NCBI GenBank assembly: GCA_963793335.1
Contig: CAWBZS010000001.1
Coordinates: 620,001-684,000 of the forward strand
Source: Sva-07 sp963793335
GTDB lineage: Bacteria > Actinomycetota > Acidimicrobiia > Acidimicrobiales > Ilumatobacteraceae
Direction of reading: 5' to 3'
Length of the DNA: 64,000 bases
Part shown: positions 1 through 12,499 of the stretch, one piece after another
How the letters are laid out: every line of letters starts with the position of its first letter
How positions within the stretch are numbered: position 1 is the first letter of the stretch
Notes under the pieces: model-generated
The model's input: the letters and a program-made list of their open reading frames with translations, nothing else
Told to the model about the DNA's origin: nothing
Database searches by the model: none
Made by a program: the position numbers and the translations under genes

Positions 1-1
1 G

Positions 2-76
2 ACGATTCAGACGCTGTCGAACGTCTCCAAGCTGCTCCACGACACTGCGCTCGCCGTGATCCGCAAGATCGGCTAA
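2..76 (+). CDS. C-terminal tail of an unidentified protein (cut by window edge)
   Basis: An open frame runs from the left edge to a TAA at 74-76 and gives 24 residues ending in LLHDTALAVIRKIG. The reading looks protein-like, with a regular hydrophobic pattern, but it is too short to assign. The start and any domain lie outside the window. It could be a real gene end or chance. Confidence 0.35.
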   Translation, partial: TIQTLSNVSKLLHDTALAVIRKIG

Positions 77-255
77 CAGTGATGTGAGGCGCTGTCTCGG
101 TACCCAGCCCACCAGCTCAGGGTTTCCCGCCGAACCTCGTCCTGCCCCAATGGTTGGTCCGCAATCGCCAGATGAACCTGAGCGCTTCGCGGCAGTCGGC
201 TGAGCGTCGGGCAGCGCCCCGCTGGGTGGTGGGGTCTCGAGGTTGATCCTCGGTG

Positions 256-414
256 TCAGTTGCCGGTGTTGAGTTCGGCGATGTTGTCAGTCTCGCGCGT
301 CGGGTAGAGCTTGGCCATCGAGCCCTCCGAGAGGTAGCAACGATCAGTGGCTTGCCATTCGTCGTGCATGTCCTCGGCGGATAGTGGGAGGGTCAGAGCA
401 GCCGCCGACGTTCC
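256..414 (-). pseudogene. Remnant of an IS256/Mutator-type transposase (C-terminal end)
   Basis: On the minus strand a frame ending in TGA at 256-258 reads HDEWQATDRCYLSEGSMAKL and then about 18 more residues. The HDEWQ...RRYLSEGSMA pattern is typical of the extreme C-terminus of actinobacterial IS256-family transposases (recognised from memory). No upstream catalytic DDE region is present and the next gene's stop lies at 424, so only the tail survives. I see no terminal inverted repeats. It marks an old insertion. Confidence 0.45.
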
Positions 415-423
415 TTGGGGGTG

Positions 424-1362
424 TCAGCGGACCCAGACCCGGCGAGGGCCGCCGTCCGGGCCGAGGCCGAGTGGTCCGTCCACGCGCAGCGTGCAACGGT
501 TCAGACCGCGGTCGAACCCGAACTTGGTCTGGTAGTTCGCGTCGTAGGTGATCGTGGTCATTTCGCCTGTTCGGCGGCTTCGGCACGTGAGCTCGTAGCC
601 GAGGATCTCACGGTCGGTCCCCGGGTCGCGCACGATCAAGGTGATCGATCGACGGAAGTAGGATCGCAGCCGGAACGTCGGTGGATCGACGGGAATCGCG
701 TCGATGTAGCGGTCGCCGTCAGCGCCGGGCGCGTGGGTGCAGGCCTCGCCGAAGGTCGGGACGACCACGCCAGCCGGACACGCGAACCAGCCATTGCCGT
801 ACTCGACCAGCGACCCGTCGACGTACAGGCCGATCTCGTCGCCGTCGATGCCGGTGATCCGATAGGTGCCGTCCGCGGCGGTGGTGTCCGAGCTGATCAT
901 CGTGGTGCCGTCCTCCCGGAAGGCCGTCACGACGGCCCCGGCGACCGGAGCGGTGGTGGTGCCGTCGAGGATTCTTCCGCTGGCGTACGTGGCGATCATC
1001 GTCGTGGTGATCTCGGAGCCGGGTCCTACGGTGCAGGCAGACTCTGTATCCGGAACCAGATACCCGGAGCAGGACCGGTAGCCGCTTTGGTAGTCGGCTC
1101 CAACGTCGAAGAAGAGGTGGTACTCCTCGGCGTCGGCAGCGAACGACCAGTCGCCGTTGGCGTCGGTGGTGGTCGACCACGCCGTGCTGTTCACCCCGGG
1201 CTCGGTCGCGGTCACCTCGACCCCCGCCAACGGGCCGCCACCGTTGAGGTCGACCACGGATCCATAGAAATCGAAGACATCGGCGTGAACCGCCGACGGT
1301 GCAATCGCGACTGCCCCAATCATCAGCGCAATCGCAACTGACAACGTGTGCGCGTACTTCAT
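424..1362 (-). CDS. Secreted protein with carboxypeptidase-regulatory/CnaB-like domains
   Basis: 312 residues. The ATG at 1360-1362 was chosen because AAAGGAG lies just upstream and it gives a clean signal peptide (MKYAHTLSVAIALMIGAVAI, then AVHADV). The frame stays open upstream without protein-like sequence. The mature part has two beta-sandwich repeats of the carboxypeptidase regulatory-like type: about residues 28-110 (GPLAGVEVTATEPG, TTDANGDWSF) and 125-190 (APVAGAVVTAFREDG, TAADGTYRI). A Cys-containing C-terminal region of about 90 residues is unassigned. Paired cysteines suggest disulfides outside the cell. Likely an extracellular or surface structural protein; no catalytic motif is visible. 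Confidence 0.75.
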   Translation of the reverse strand: MKYAHTLSVAIALMIGAVAIAPSAVHADVFDFYGSVVDLNGGGPLAGVEVTATEPGVNSTAWSTTTDANGDWSFAADAEEYHLFFDVGADYQSGYRSCSGYLVPDTESACTVGPGSEITTTMIATYASGRILDGTTTAPVAGAVVTAFREDGTTMISSDTTAADGTYRITGIDGDEIGLYVDGSLVEYGNGWFACPAGVVVPTFGEACTHAPGADGDRYIDAIPVDPPTFRLRSYFRRSITLIVRDPGTDREILGYELTCRSRRTGEMTTITYDANYQTKFGFDRGLNRCTLRVDGPLGLGPDGGPRRVWVR

Positions 1363-1745
1363 CCCGCTCTCCTTTGACGAATAGCTGAGCCAGCGCGACA
1401 TTCGAAGGCCGATCGCGTGAACCGGCTCCTTTGTAGCGCCCGGCCGGTGAGCCGGGATAGGGCACAAGGTCCCCGAGGACGCCCGCGCCACACCTGGTTG
1501 ATCGCGTGCCGAACTCCCGCATTCCTCTCGCGCGTACCACGCGGTGAATCGGCTGTCCCGTCGGTGGAGCCGTATGCGCCGCGCCAGCGGCACCGGATGT
1601 CCGGCTACCGAACCTCATCCGGACGGTTCCGCGACCTCCGCGCCTTCCAGGCGATCATCGAAGAGGTCCTTGCAGCCGCGTGCTGACCAGGATCTCGCAA
1701 TCGGATGTGGCAAAGGGTCTGACCCCTGGCGTGACGCGCAGATGC
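1363..1745. other. Intergenic stretch without an identified gene
   Basis: This 383-nt gap separates the secreted protein start from the aminotransferase stop. A plus-strand frame ending at 1686 has a protein-like tail (FRDLRAFQAIIEEVLAAA), but its upstream part is low-quality Arg-rich sequence, so it may be a gene remnant. An 11-nt palindrome GGGTCTGACCC lies at 1715-1725; GGGTCAGACCC recurs at 1934-1944 and 26460-26470. Confidence 0.4.
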
Positions 1746-2933
1746 CTACGGGGTGGTGATCGCGTCGCCGAGGAGACGGGCAGCGGCAGCCACGCCGGAA
1801 CCGCCGATCGGCGCGCCGAGCGCGTGCAGCCCGGACTCGACGGTGCCGAGCGTGCCGAGCAGCATCGGCGGATTGAGGTGGCCCATGTGCCCGATCCGGA
1901 AACACGGCTCGTCCAGGCCGATGCCGAGTCCCAGGGTCAGACCCGCTCGGTCCTCACAGATCCGCCGCAATTCGTCGGCGTCGACCGAGCCCGTCGAGAT
2001 CGTCGTGACCGCGTGCGAGCGTGCGGTCGGGTCGGTGATGTTGCACGACAGTCCGCCGTCGGTGTGCCACGCGTCGACCGCGGCCCAGACCGAGCGGGCG
2101 AGGGTCTCGTGGCGCGACCACACGTTGTCCAGGCCTTCGTCGAAGATGATGTCGAGCGCCTCGCGCAGCCCGTAGAGCAGCGGGATCGGTGGTGTGCCGT
2201 TGTACAGCTGATAGTGCGCGTCGACGTTGCGACGAGACGCCCAATCGAAATAGCCGACCCGCATGTCGGCGTGCTCGTGCGCCGCCAGGGCCTTCTCGTT
2301 GGCCCAGACGAATCCGAGTCCCGGTGGCGTCATCAGACCCTTCTGGCTGGCCGCCACCGTGATGTCGACACCCCACTCGTCCATCTCGTAGCGATCGCAT
2401 CCGAGCGACGCGATCGCGTCGACCATCAGGAGCGCGGGATGGCCGGCGGCGTCGATCGCACGCCGAATCGCCGCGATGTCGTTGCGAACGCCGGTTGCAG
2501 TATCGGCGAGTACGACGAGGATGCTCTTGATGCTGTGTTCGGTGTCCGCCTGCAACCGTGCTTCCACGGCGTCCGGATCGACGGGCCCGTCGCTCGCTCC
2601 TGGCAGCACCTCCACGTCGGCGCCGCTGAGCGCGGCCTGTTCGCCCCACACCACGGCGAACGTCCCCGATTCGAGCACGAGGACCCGCTCGCCTCGCCGC
2701 ATCGTGTTCGACACCGCCATCTGCCACGCGGCATGGCCGTTGCCGATCACGATGAACACCTCGCCTGACGTCCGCGCCATCGATGGCAGGTCGGTGAACA
2801 GGCTGTTCGACACGTCAAGTAGCGGGCCGTCGTAGATGTTCGGCATCGGACGCTGCATTGCGGCGAGCACCCGATCGGGGATGATCGACGGGCCGGGAAT
2901 GGCGACGTGGGGACGTCCGTGGCGCAGCCTCAT
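1746..2933 (-). CDS. Class V aminotransferase (alanine/serine-glyoxylate aminotransferase-like)
   Basis: 395 residues, normal for the family. A PLP-dependent fold-type I enzyme expected to move an amino group from Ala or Ser to glyoxylate or a related keto acid in the cytosol. Visible features are the N-terminal PGPS motif, the VIGNGHAAWQ cofactor loop, the MVDAIASLG strand with the Asp that contacts the pyridine ring, and the Schiff-base Lys in ASQKGLMTPPG. The ATG at 2931-2933 has a TANNNT box (TATCCT) six bases upstream, fitting a leaderless transcript; the frame extends further upstream without protein-like content. The natural substrate cannot be fixed from sequence. Confidence 0.88.
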   Translation of the reverse strand: MRLRHGRPHVAIPGPSIIPDRVLAAMQRPMPNIYDGPLLDVSNSLFTDLPSMARTSGEVFIVIGNGHAAWQMAVSNTMRRGERVLVLESGTFAVVWGEQAALSGADVEVLPGASDGPVDPDAVEARLQADTEHSIKSILVVLADTATGVRNDIAAIRRAIDAAGHPALLMVDAIASLGCDRYEMDEWGVDITVAASQKGLMTPPGLGFVWANEKALAAHEHADMRVGYFDWASRRNVDAHYQLYNGTPPIPLLYGLREALDIIFDEGLDNVWSRHETLARSVWAAVDAWHTDGGLSCNITDPTARSHAVTTISTGSVDADELRRICEDRAGLTLGLGIGLDEPCFRIGHMGHLNPPMLLGTLGTVESGLHALGAPIGGSGVAAAARLLGDAITTP

Positions 2934-2939
2934 ACGGCG

Positions 2940-2945
2940 AGGATA
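2940..2945 (-). promoter_or_regulatory. -10 box TATCCT, leaderless promoter of the aminotransferase
   Basis: TATCCT on the minus strand ends six bases before the ATG at 2931-2933. This spacing gives a transcript starting at or next to the start codon. There is no Shine-Dalgarno sequence. Confidence 0.5.
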
Positions 2946-3070
2946 CGGCGACGGGCGCGCGGACGCCGAAGGGCCGAGATCCACGGCGGACGATCGAACG
3001 CTCGACGCGTTGGACTCCGTCTGCTCGCCGCCGAGAACCAGCGCCGTACGGCTCGAGGGTGAGCCTCGGT

Positions 3071-4027
3071 TCAGTTCGCCAGCGTGAGTTCTGAACTCGC
3101 CTGTGGGAAGTCGACGACGAGCGGGTCGACGTCGGTTCTCAGGAAGAGGTAGGAGGAGGTGCCGTCCAGGAACCCAGCACGCAGTTCCTCGAGATCCTCC
3201 TCACCACGTTCGAACGTGATGTCCGGGGCATCGGGGGGACTGAACAGACAGTCCGGCCCCTCATGGCTGGCATCGGTGAACTCGCTCGCCATACCGACGG
3301 CCAGCGGGTATGCGGGGTCGATCTCCCCCGCGAAGGAAACCGTCGCCGTGTACACGCAGTCGGCCCACTCGGTCTCGCTGCTCCGGAAGAGCGAATCACC
3401 GTAGGTCACCGTTCCTTCGAACCGCTCGACGCCGTCGGCGCCCGTGCTGATGACGAGGGTGCCTCCGTCGAGATGAGCGCCGATCCCGTCGAGGTCGAAC
3501 AGCGGACCGAAGGTGTAAGTCCCATCCCGGGAGCTCGTCGCGGTGTCGTCCCTCGGATCGGTGATCTCCTCACCGTCCGCCACGGCCTCGTCCGGAGCAT
3601 CCGAAGGTTGGGTCACGAGCACATCAGCACCGGGTTCACCGCTGTCCGATGCGCCGTCGGGGGACCGGCCGAAGACGAGATAGACAAGTGCCAGGAGGAT
3701 GGTCAGACCCAGGAACGAGATCCCTCCCCACTTCGCGATGGTCATCACGAGGCGACCACGGGAGCTGCCTTCTTCGCTGAAGCGATGTCCGTGCGGGTGC
3801 TCCTCGATCTGGATCCCTGCACGGGTGCTCAGCCCGAGTTGTGCCAAGTCGTGCTTCATCTCGGGGGTGAGTTCCGTGACACCCGCTGCTTGCAGGCGTT
3901 TGAGGTAGGCGATCTCTTCGAAGGATGCCATCCCGTGTCCAGGTATCTCGATCAGCGTCGTGCGCTCGGGTGGTTGGGGGAGGTCCGGGAGGCGAAACGG
4001 CACGTGTGTCAGGTGTGCGAGGCTCAT
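3071..4027 (-). CDS. Membrane-anchored protein of unknown function
   Basis: 318 residues from the ATG at 4025-4027 (a second ATG at 3929-3931 would give 286). The N-terminal 100 residues are soluble and include FEEIAYLKRLQAAGVTELTP. One transmembrane helix follows (about residues 104-124, GGISFLGLTILLALVYLVF), then an acidic Ser/Asp-rich linker and a C-terminal beta-rich domain of about 150 residues with two cysteines that may form a disulfide outside the membrane. The N-terminal part resembles short 'SHOCT/lipid-binding' type segments only loosely. I do not recognise the family. Genes on both sides run the same way but intervening remnants make an operon unlikely. Confidence 0.65.
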   Translation of the reverse strand: MSLAHLTHVPFRLPDLPQPPERTTLIEIPGHGMASFEEIAYLKRLQAAGVTELTPEMKHDLAQLGLSTRAGIQIEEHPHGHRFSEEGSSRGRLVMTIAKWGGISFLGLTILLALVYLVFGRSPDGASDSGEPGADVLVTQPSDAPDEAVADGEEITDPRDDTATSSRDGTYTFGPLFDLDGIGAHLDGGTLVISTGADGVERFEGTVTYGDSLFRSSETEWADCVYTATVSFAGEIDPAYPLAVGMASEFTDASHEGPDCLFSPPDAPDITFERGEEDLEELRAGFLDGTSSYLFLRTDVDPLVVDFPQASSELTLAN

Positions 4028-4082
4028 GCCCACAGCGTCCGACCGGACACTCAGCGAGGCAAGAGGCGTTGGTCGGCAATCG

Positions 4083-4431
4083 CTCGGGGGTGTCGGCTGC
4101 GCCGGCCAACAGCACGAGCTGGACCGACTCATCGAAGCCCAGCGCAGCACGTAGTAGGTGGGGAACGCCCTTCTGACGCGTGGTGCGGCCGACGAACACG
4201 GCCGACGGCCGCGCAGGGGTCGACACCCAACCGCTCGAGGACATCCGTGTCGGGATCGGGCCGGTAGCAGTCGGTGTCGATGCCGTTGTGGACGACGTGC
4301 ACCTTCGCCTCGTCGAGTGTCGGGTAGGCCGACAGGACATCACGCTTCGACCCGCGGCTCACCGCGAGCTGCGCCAGCTCGCGGACGAGGAAGTCCACGA
4401 CGAGGCGTTGAGAGCGATCGAGCTGCCGCAT
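4083..4431 (-). pseudogene. Internal fragment of a glycogen-synthase-like GT4 glycosyltransferase
   Basis: One minus frame reads RDVLSAYPTLDEAKVHVVHN, GID and then ...DVLERLGVDP, ending near 4216. A second frame continues from about 4202 with AVFVGRTTRQKGVPHLLRAA and VQLVLLAGAADTPE. Together they match the linker between the two Rossmann halves of actinobacterial GlgA/GT4 glycogen synthases (recognised from family knowledge). Removing one C from the run at 4216-4219 (GGGG on +) restores one frame. The N-terminal ~180 and C-terminal ~170 residues are missing on both sides, so this is a true gene remnant and not just a frameshift. Confidence 0.7.
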
Positions 4432-4480
4432 GCGTGCGCACCCTGCAACAGGGCAACACATCTCCTGACACGGCACCAGG

Positions 4481-5947
4481 TCAATCGGCAATGGTGAAGG
4501 GACCGGTCGCGACGTCACGAACCCGTCCGAGACCCTCGATGACCGTGACCGCGCCCGAGGCTCGGTCGACGAACTCGACCTCGAGGTCGCGAACGAAGAT
4601 TCCGGACGAGTCTGCCGCCCACGAGTCCGAGTATGCGAGCTGGCTGAGCCTGCCGGCATCGATGGACGATCCGCTCGCCACATCGAGGATCTTGCGACGG
4701 CCCGTGCCGTCGTTGTCGTCGCGGTACGCGATCGAACGACCGTCCGGCGAGATGCGGGTGGCGGGATCGATGAACCCGAACGACTCGATGGCGTCGAGCG
4801 ACCCAACCGTCTGTTCACCGGTGTCCCAGGCCGTGACCGACGCGGTACATCGCAGCTGCTCGTCGCACTCCTCCGTGGCCCAATGGGCGTCGCCGGTCGC
4901 CAACAGGTCGCCGACGCCGATGCGGCGCGCGTCGCCCTCAGGAGCGAGCGCATAGACCCCGCCGGGTCGGGTGACCAGCACATCACCAGCAGGCGAGAAC
5001 GTGCGCGACCAGAATCGGATCTCGTCGGTGAGGCGGCCATCGAGCTGCGCGATGCTGCCGTCGGGCCGAAGCACCAGCTCGCGCTCAGTGGTGTCCGGGC
5101 CGGCCGGAGGGGTGGTGACGATGAAGTTGCCGGTCCCGGTCCACGACTCCACGAAGATGATGCCCTCCGGCACCGACGTCACGACGACCGGCTCGTCGGG
5201 TCGAAGCTGCGCGACGAGCCGGGGGCTGAAGAGCGCAAGCGCCTGGTCGCCCGCGACGAGTTGCAGACCCGGCCCGAACGACGACACATCGACCTGATGG
5301 CTCCGACCCGATGGCAACTCGGTGATCGACAGCACGTCGGTCTGCGACAACGTGATCAGATCGGTCGGGGCGATCGAAGTCAACGTTTCGGGCACGGCCA
5401 CCTGCACCTCGGTCCACGTGGGTACCTCGCCGTGCTCGATGTCGCCGAGCTCGGTCATCTGGACGGTGACGGAGCCATCCCGATTCGGCGTGATCGTCTC
5501 GGTGGCGACTGCGGGTCTCGCAGCTTCCAGTTGCTCGTCGTCCACGGGGACCGTCGCTCTCGGCGCCTGCGTCGTCGACGGGGTGGGGCCGCCGTTCGTC
5601 GTCGATGGGCGCACGGGCGCTCCCGGGTCCGTTGGGTCGTCGCTGCGGCTGAGGAGCGCACCGGCGGAGCCGATCACCAGTGCCGCCACGATGGCGGCCG
5701 CGACCACCTTGCGCGCAGTCGCCCCCGGGCGGGCCGAGTCGCCGGTGTGGTCACGCTCGAAGTCCTCCGCCGCCGGTTCGCGGAACACACCGGGACCTCC
5801 GAGGGGCGGTGCGGAGCCCGCCGTGCCCGGCTGCGGACTCCGGCCGAACGTGCCGGCGTCGGGAACGGCGCGGTCCGGAATCCAGTCGTCGCGCTCCCAC
5901 GGTGAAACGCCCTCGCCCTCGTCAGCCACCGGTTCATTCGACCACAT
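4481..5947 (-). CDS. Single-pass membrane protein with extracytoplasmic beta-propeller-like region
   Basis: 488 residues from the ATG at 5945-5947. An acidic and Pro/Gly-rich cytoplasmic N-terminus (1-75) leads into one transmembrane helix (VVAAAIVAALVIGSAGALL). A Thr/Pro-rich stalk (PSTTNGGPTPSTTQ) follows, then about 370 residues of repeated beta-strand blades with patterns such as RISPDGRSIAYRDD and SDSWAADSSGIFVRDL, typical of TolB/WD40-like propellers. No enzyme motif is seen. It is divergent from the SnoaL-like gene with only 24 nt between start codons, so the two share a very compact promoter region. Function unknown; perhaps a sensor or surface-binding protein. Confidence 0.7.
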   Translation of the reverse strand: MWSNEPVADEGEGVSPWERDDWIPDRAVPDAGTFGRSPQPGTAGSAPPLGGPGVFREPAAEDFERDHTGDSARPGATARKVVAAAIVAALVIGSAGALLSRSDDPTDPGAPVRPSTTNGGPTPSTTQAPRATVPVDDEQLEAARPAVATETITPNRDGSVTVQMTELGDIEHGEVPTWTEVQVAVPETLTSIAPTDLITLSQTDVLSITELPSGRSHQVDVSSFGPGLQLVAGDQALALFSPRLVAQLRPDEPVVVTSVPEGIIFVESWTGTGNFIVTTPPAGPDTTERELVLRPDGSIAQLDGRLTDEIRFWSRTFSPAGDVLVTRPGGVYALAPEGDARRIGVGDLLATGDAHWATEECDEQLRCTASVTAWDTGEQTVGSLDAIESFGFIDPATRISPDGRSIAYRDDNDGTGRRKILDVASGSSIDAGRLSQLAYSDSWAADSSGIFVRDLEVEFVDRASGAVTVIEGLGRVRDVATGPFTIAD

Positions 5948-5971
5948 GTCGGTACCGATATCGTCGCGCAG

Positions 5972-6382
5972 GTGACGACTGCTGCTCAGCGCGTGTCCGG
6001 GTACCTGTGCGCGTTCGCCGCTGGCGACGCCGACGCCATCGCAGGTTGTGTCACCGACGACTTCATCAACGAGCACCTGAGCGAACTCGGCTCTGGCTGT
6101 GTGGGGCGTGAGGAGTACCGCCGTCGACTCCCCGGCTTCCTGTCGACGTTCGCCGGCGCCCGCTACTCGATCGTGGCGCTTGCCACTCGCGCAGAGCGAG
6201 CCGAGGACGACATCAGCGAGGTGGTCGTCCGGTACCGCTTCGAGGCCACCCATGACGGCACCGACATCGACATCCCCGGCGTGATGTGGTTCAGCGTCCG
6301 CGACGGTTCGATCTCGAAGCGCACCGACCTGTGGGATTCGCTCACGTTCCTCCGCCAGACGGGGCAACTGGCGCCAGACTGA
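5972..6382 (+). CDS. SnoaL-like / NTF2-fold protein
   Basis: 136 residues starting at GTG 5972-5974. The cone-shaped NTF2/SnoaL fold is suggested by the N-terminal helix RVSGYLCAFAAGDADAIAGC, the ending VMWFSVRDGSISKRTDLWDS and the overall length. Members include small cyclases, hydrolases and binding proteins, so no reaction can be assigned. Its stop is 4 nt before the phosphopantetheinyl transferase start, so the two genes are probably co-transcribed. A role in the nearby lipid synthase pathway is possible but only inferred from position. Confidence 0.75.
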   Translation: MTTAAQRVSGYLCAFAAGDADAIAGCVTDDFINEHLSELGSGCVGREEYRRRLPGFLSTFAGARYSIVALATRAERAEDDISEVVVRYRFEATHDGTDIDIPGVMWFSVRDGSISKRTDLWDSLTFLRQTGQLAPD

Positions 6383-6386
6383 TCAG

Positions 6387-7133
6387 ATGTGGTGGCTCGC
6401 GCACGGACAACATGACACACCGAGCCACCGTGACTGGCTGTCGGCACACGAACAAGCGCACGTCGACAGCATCCGATTCACGAAACGTCGCGACGAGTAC
6501 CTCACACGGCGGTGGACCGCCAAGCAGTCGGTCGCGACCGTGCTCGACCTCGGTCACTCGCCCGCCGACCTCCGCCGGATCGAGATCCGCCACCGCGACA
6601 GCGGCGCCCCCTATGTGCAGGTCGACGACACACGGCCCGACATCGATGTGTCGTTGACCGATCGCGCCGGGTGGGCGGTGTGCGTGGTGGGTTCCCTGGG
6701 CACCACCACACCGGGCACGGTCGGTATCGACCTCGAGGTCGTCGAGCCCCGCAGTGCCCGCTTCGTCACCGACTACTTCACGTCTGTCGAGCGAACGTTC
6801 ATGGCCGCACTCCCCACGAGCCGGTTCGACGAGGCAGCGAACCTGATCTGGTCGGCGAAGGAAGCCGCGCTGAAGGTCCGCCAGGTGGGCTTGCGAGTCG
6901 ACACACGTACCGTCGAGGTCGACCTGCACGGCGAGCGCACGGCAAACGGCTGGACCGCGATGACCGTGTGGGGCGCCGACGGCGCGATGCCGGGATGGTG
7001 GCGTCGCTTCGGCGACTTCCTCCTCACGGTTGCCTTCGCCGAGCTGACGGAACCACCCGCGTTGCTGCCGCATGGCAACGACCTCGACGCGGCCACACCC
7101 CTACACACGTGGGTCGCCTCCCCCACCTGCTGA
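6387..7133 (+). CDS. 4'-phosphopantetheinyl transferase (Sfp/PfaE-like)
   Basis: 248 residues, the size of the Sfp class. It transfers phosphopantetheine from CoA onto a carrier-protein hydroxyl side chain. The two Mg/CoA motifs are intact: GIDLE at 113-117 (D115, E117) and WSAKEAALK at 155-163 (E159, K163). It faces the minus-strand synthase operon across a 16-nt convergent gap, so it is the obvious activator of the five carrier domains there. That is notable because those carriers show Thr, not Ser, at the attachment site. Start ATG 6387; an in-frame ATG is not seen closer to the domain. Confidence 0.9.
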   Translation: MWWLAHGQHDTPSHRDWLSAHEQAHVDSIRFTKRRDEYLTRRWTAKQSVATVLDLGHSPADLRRIEIRHRDSGAPYVQVDDTRPDIDVSLTDRAGWAVCVVGSLGTTTPGTVGIDLEVVEPRSARFVTDYFTSVERTFMAALPTSRFDEAANLIWSAKEAALKVRQVGLRVDTRTVEVDLHGERTANGWTAMTVWGADGAMPGWWRRFGDFLLTVAFAELTEPPALLPHGNDLDAATPLHTWVASPTC

Positions 7134-7149
7134 CGCAGCACGGTCACGA

Positions 7150-12492
<5,343 letters not shown>

Positions 12493-12499
12493 CGGCGTC

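Noticed and set aside
4129..5040. A 303-residue minus-strand gene opposite/beside the propeller protein
   Set aside because: Only the last ~70 residues are protein-like (glycosyltransferase remnant); the rest is a shadow of the 4481-5947 gene.
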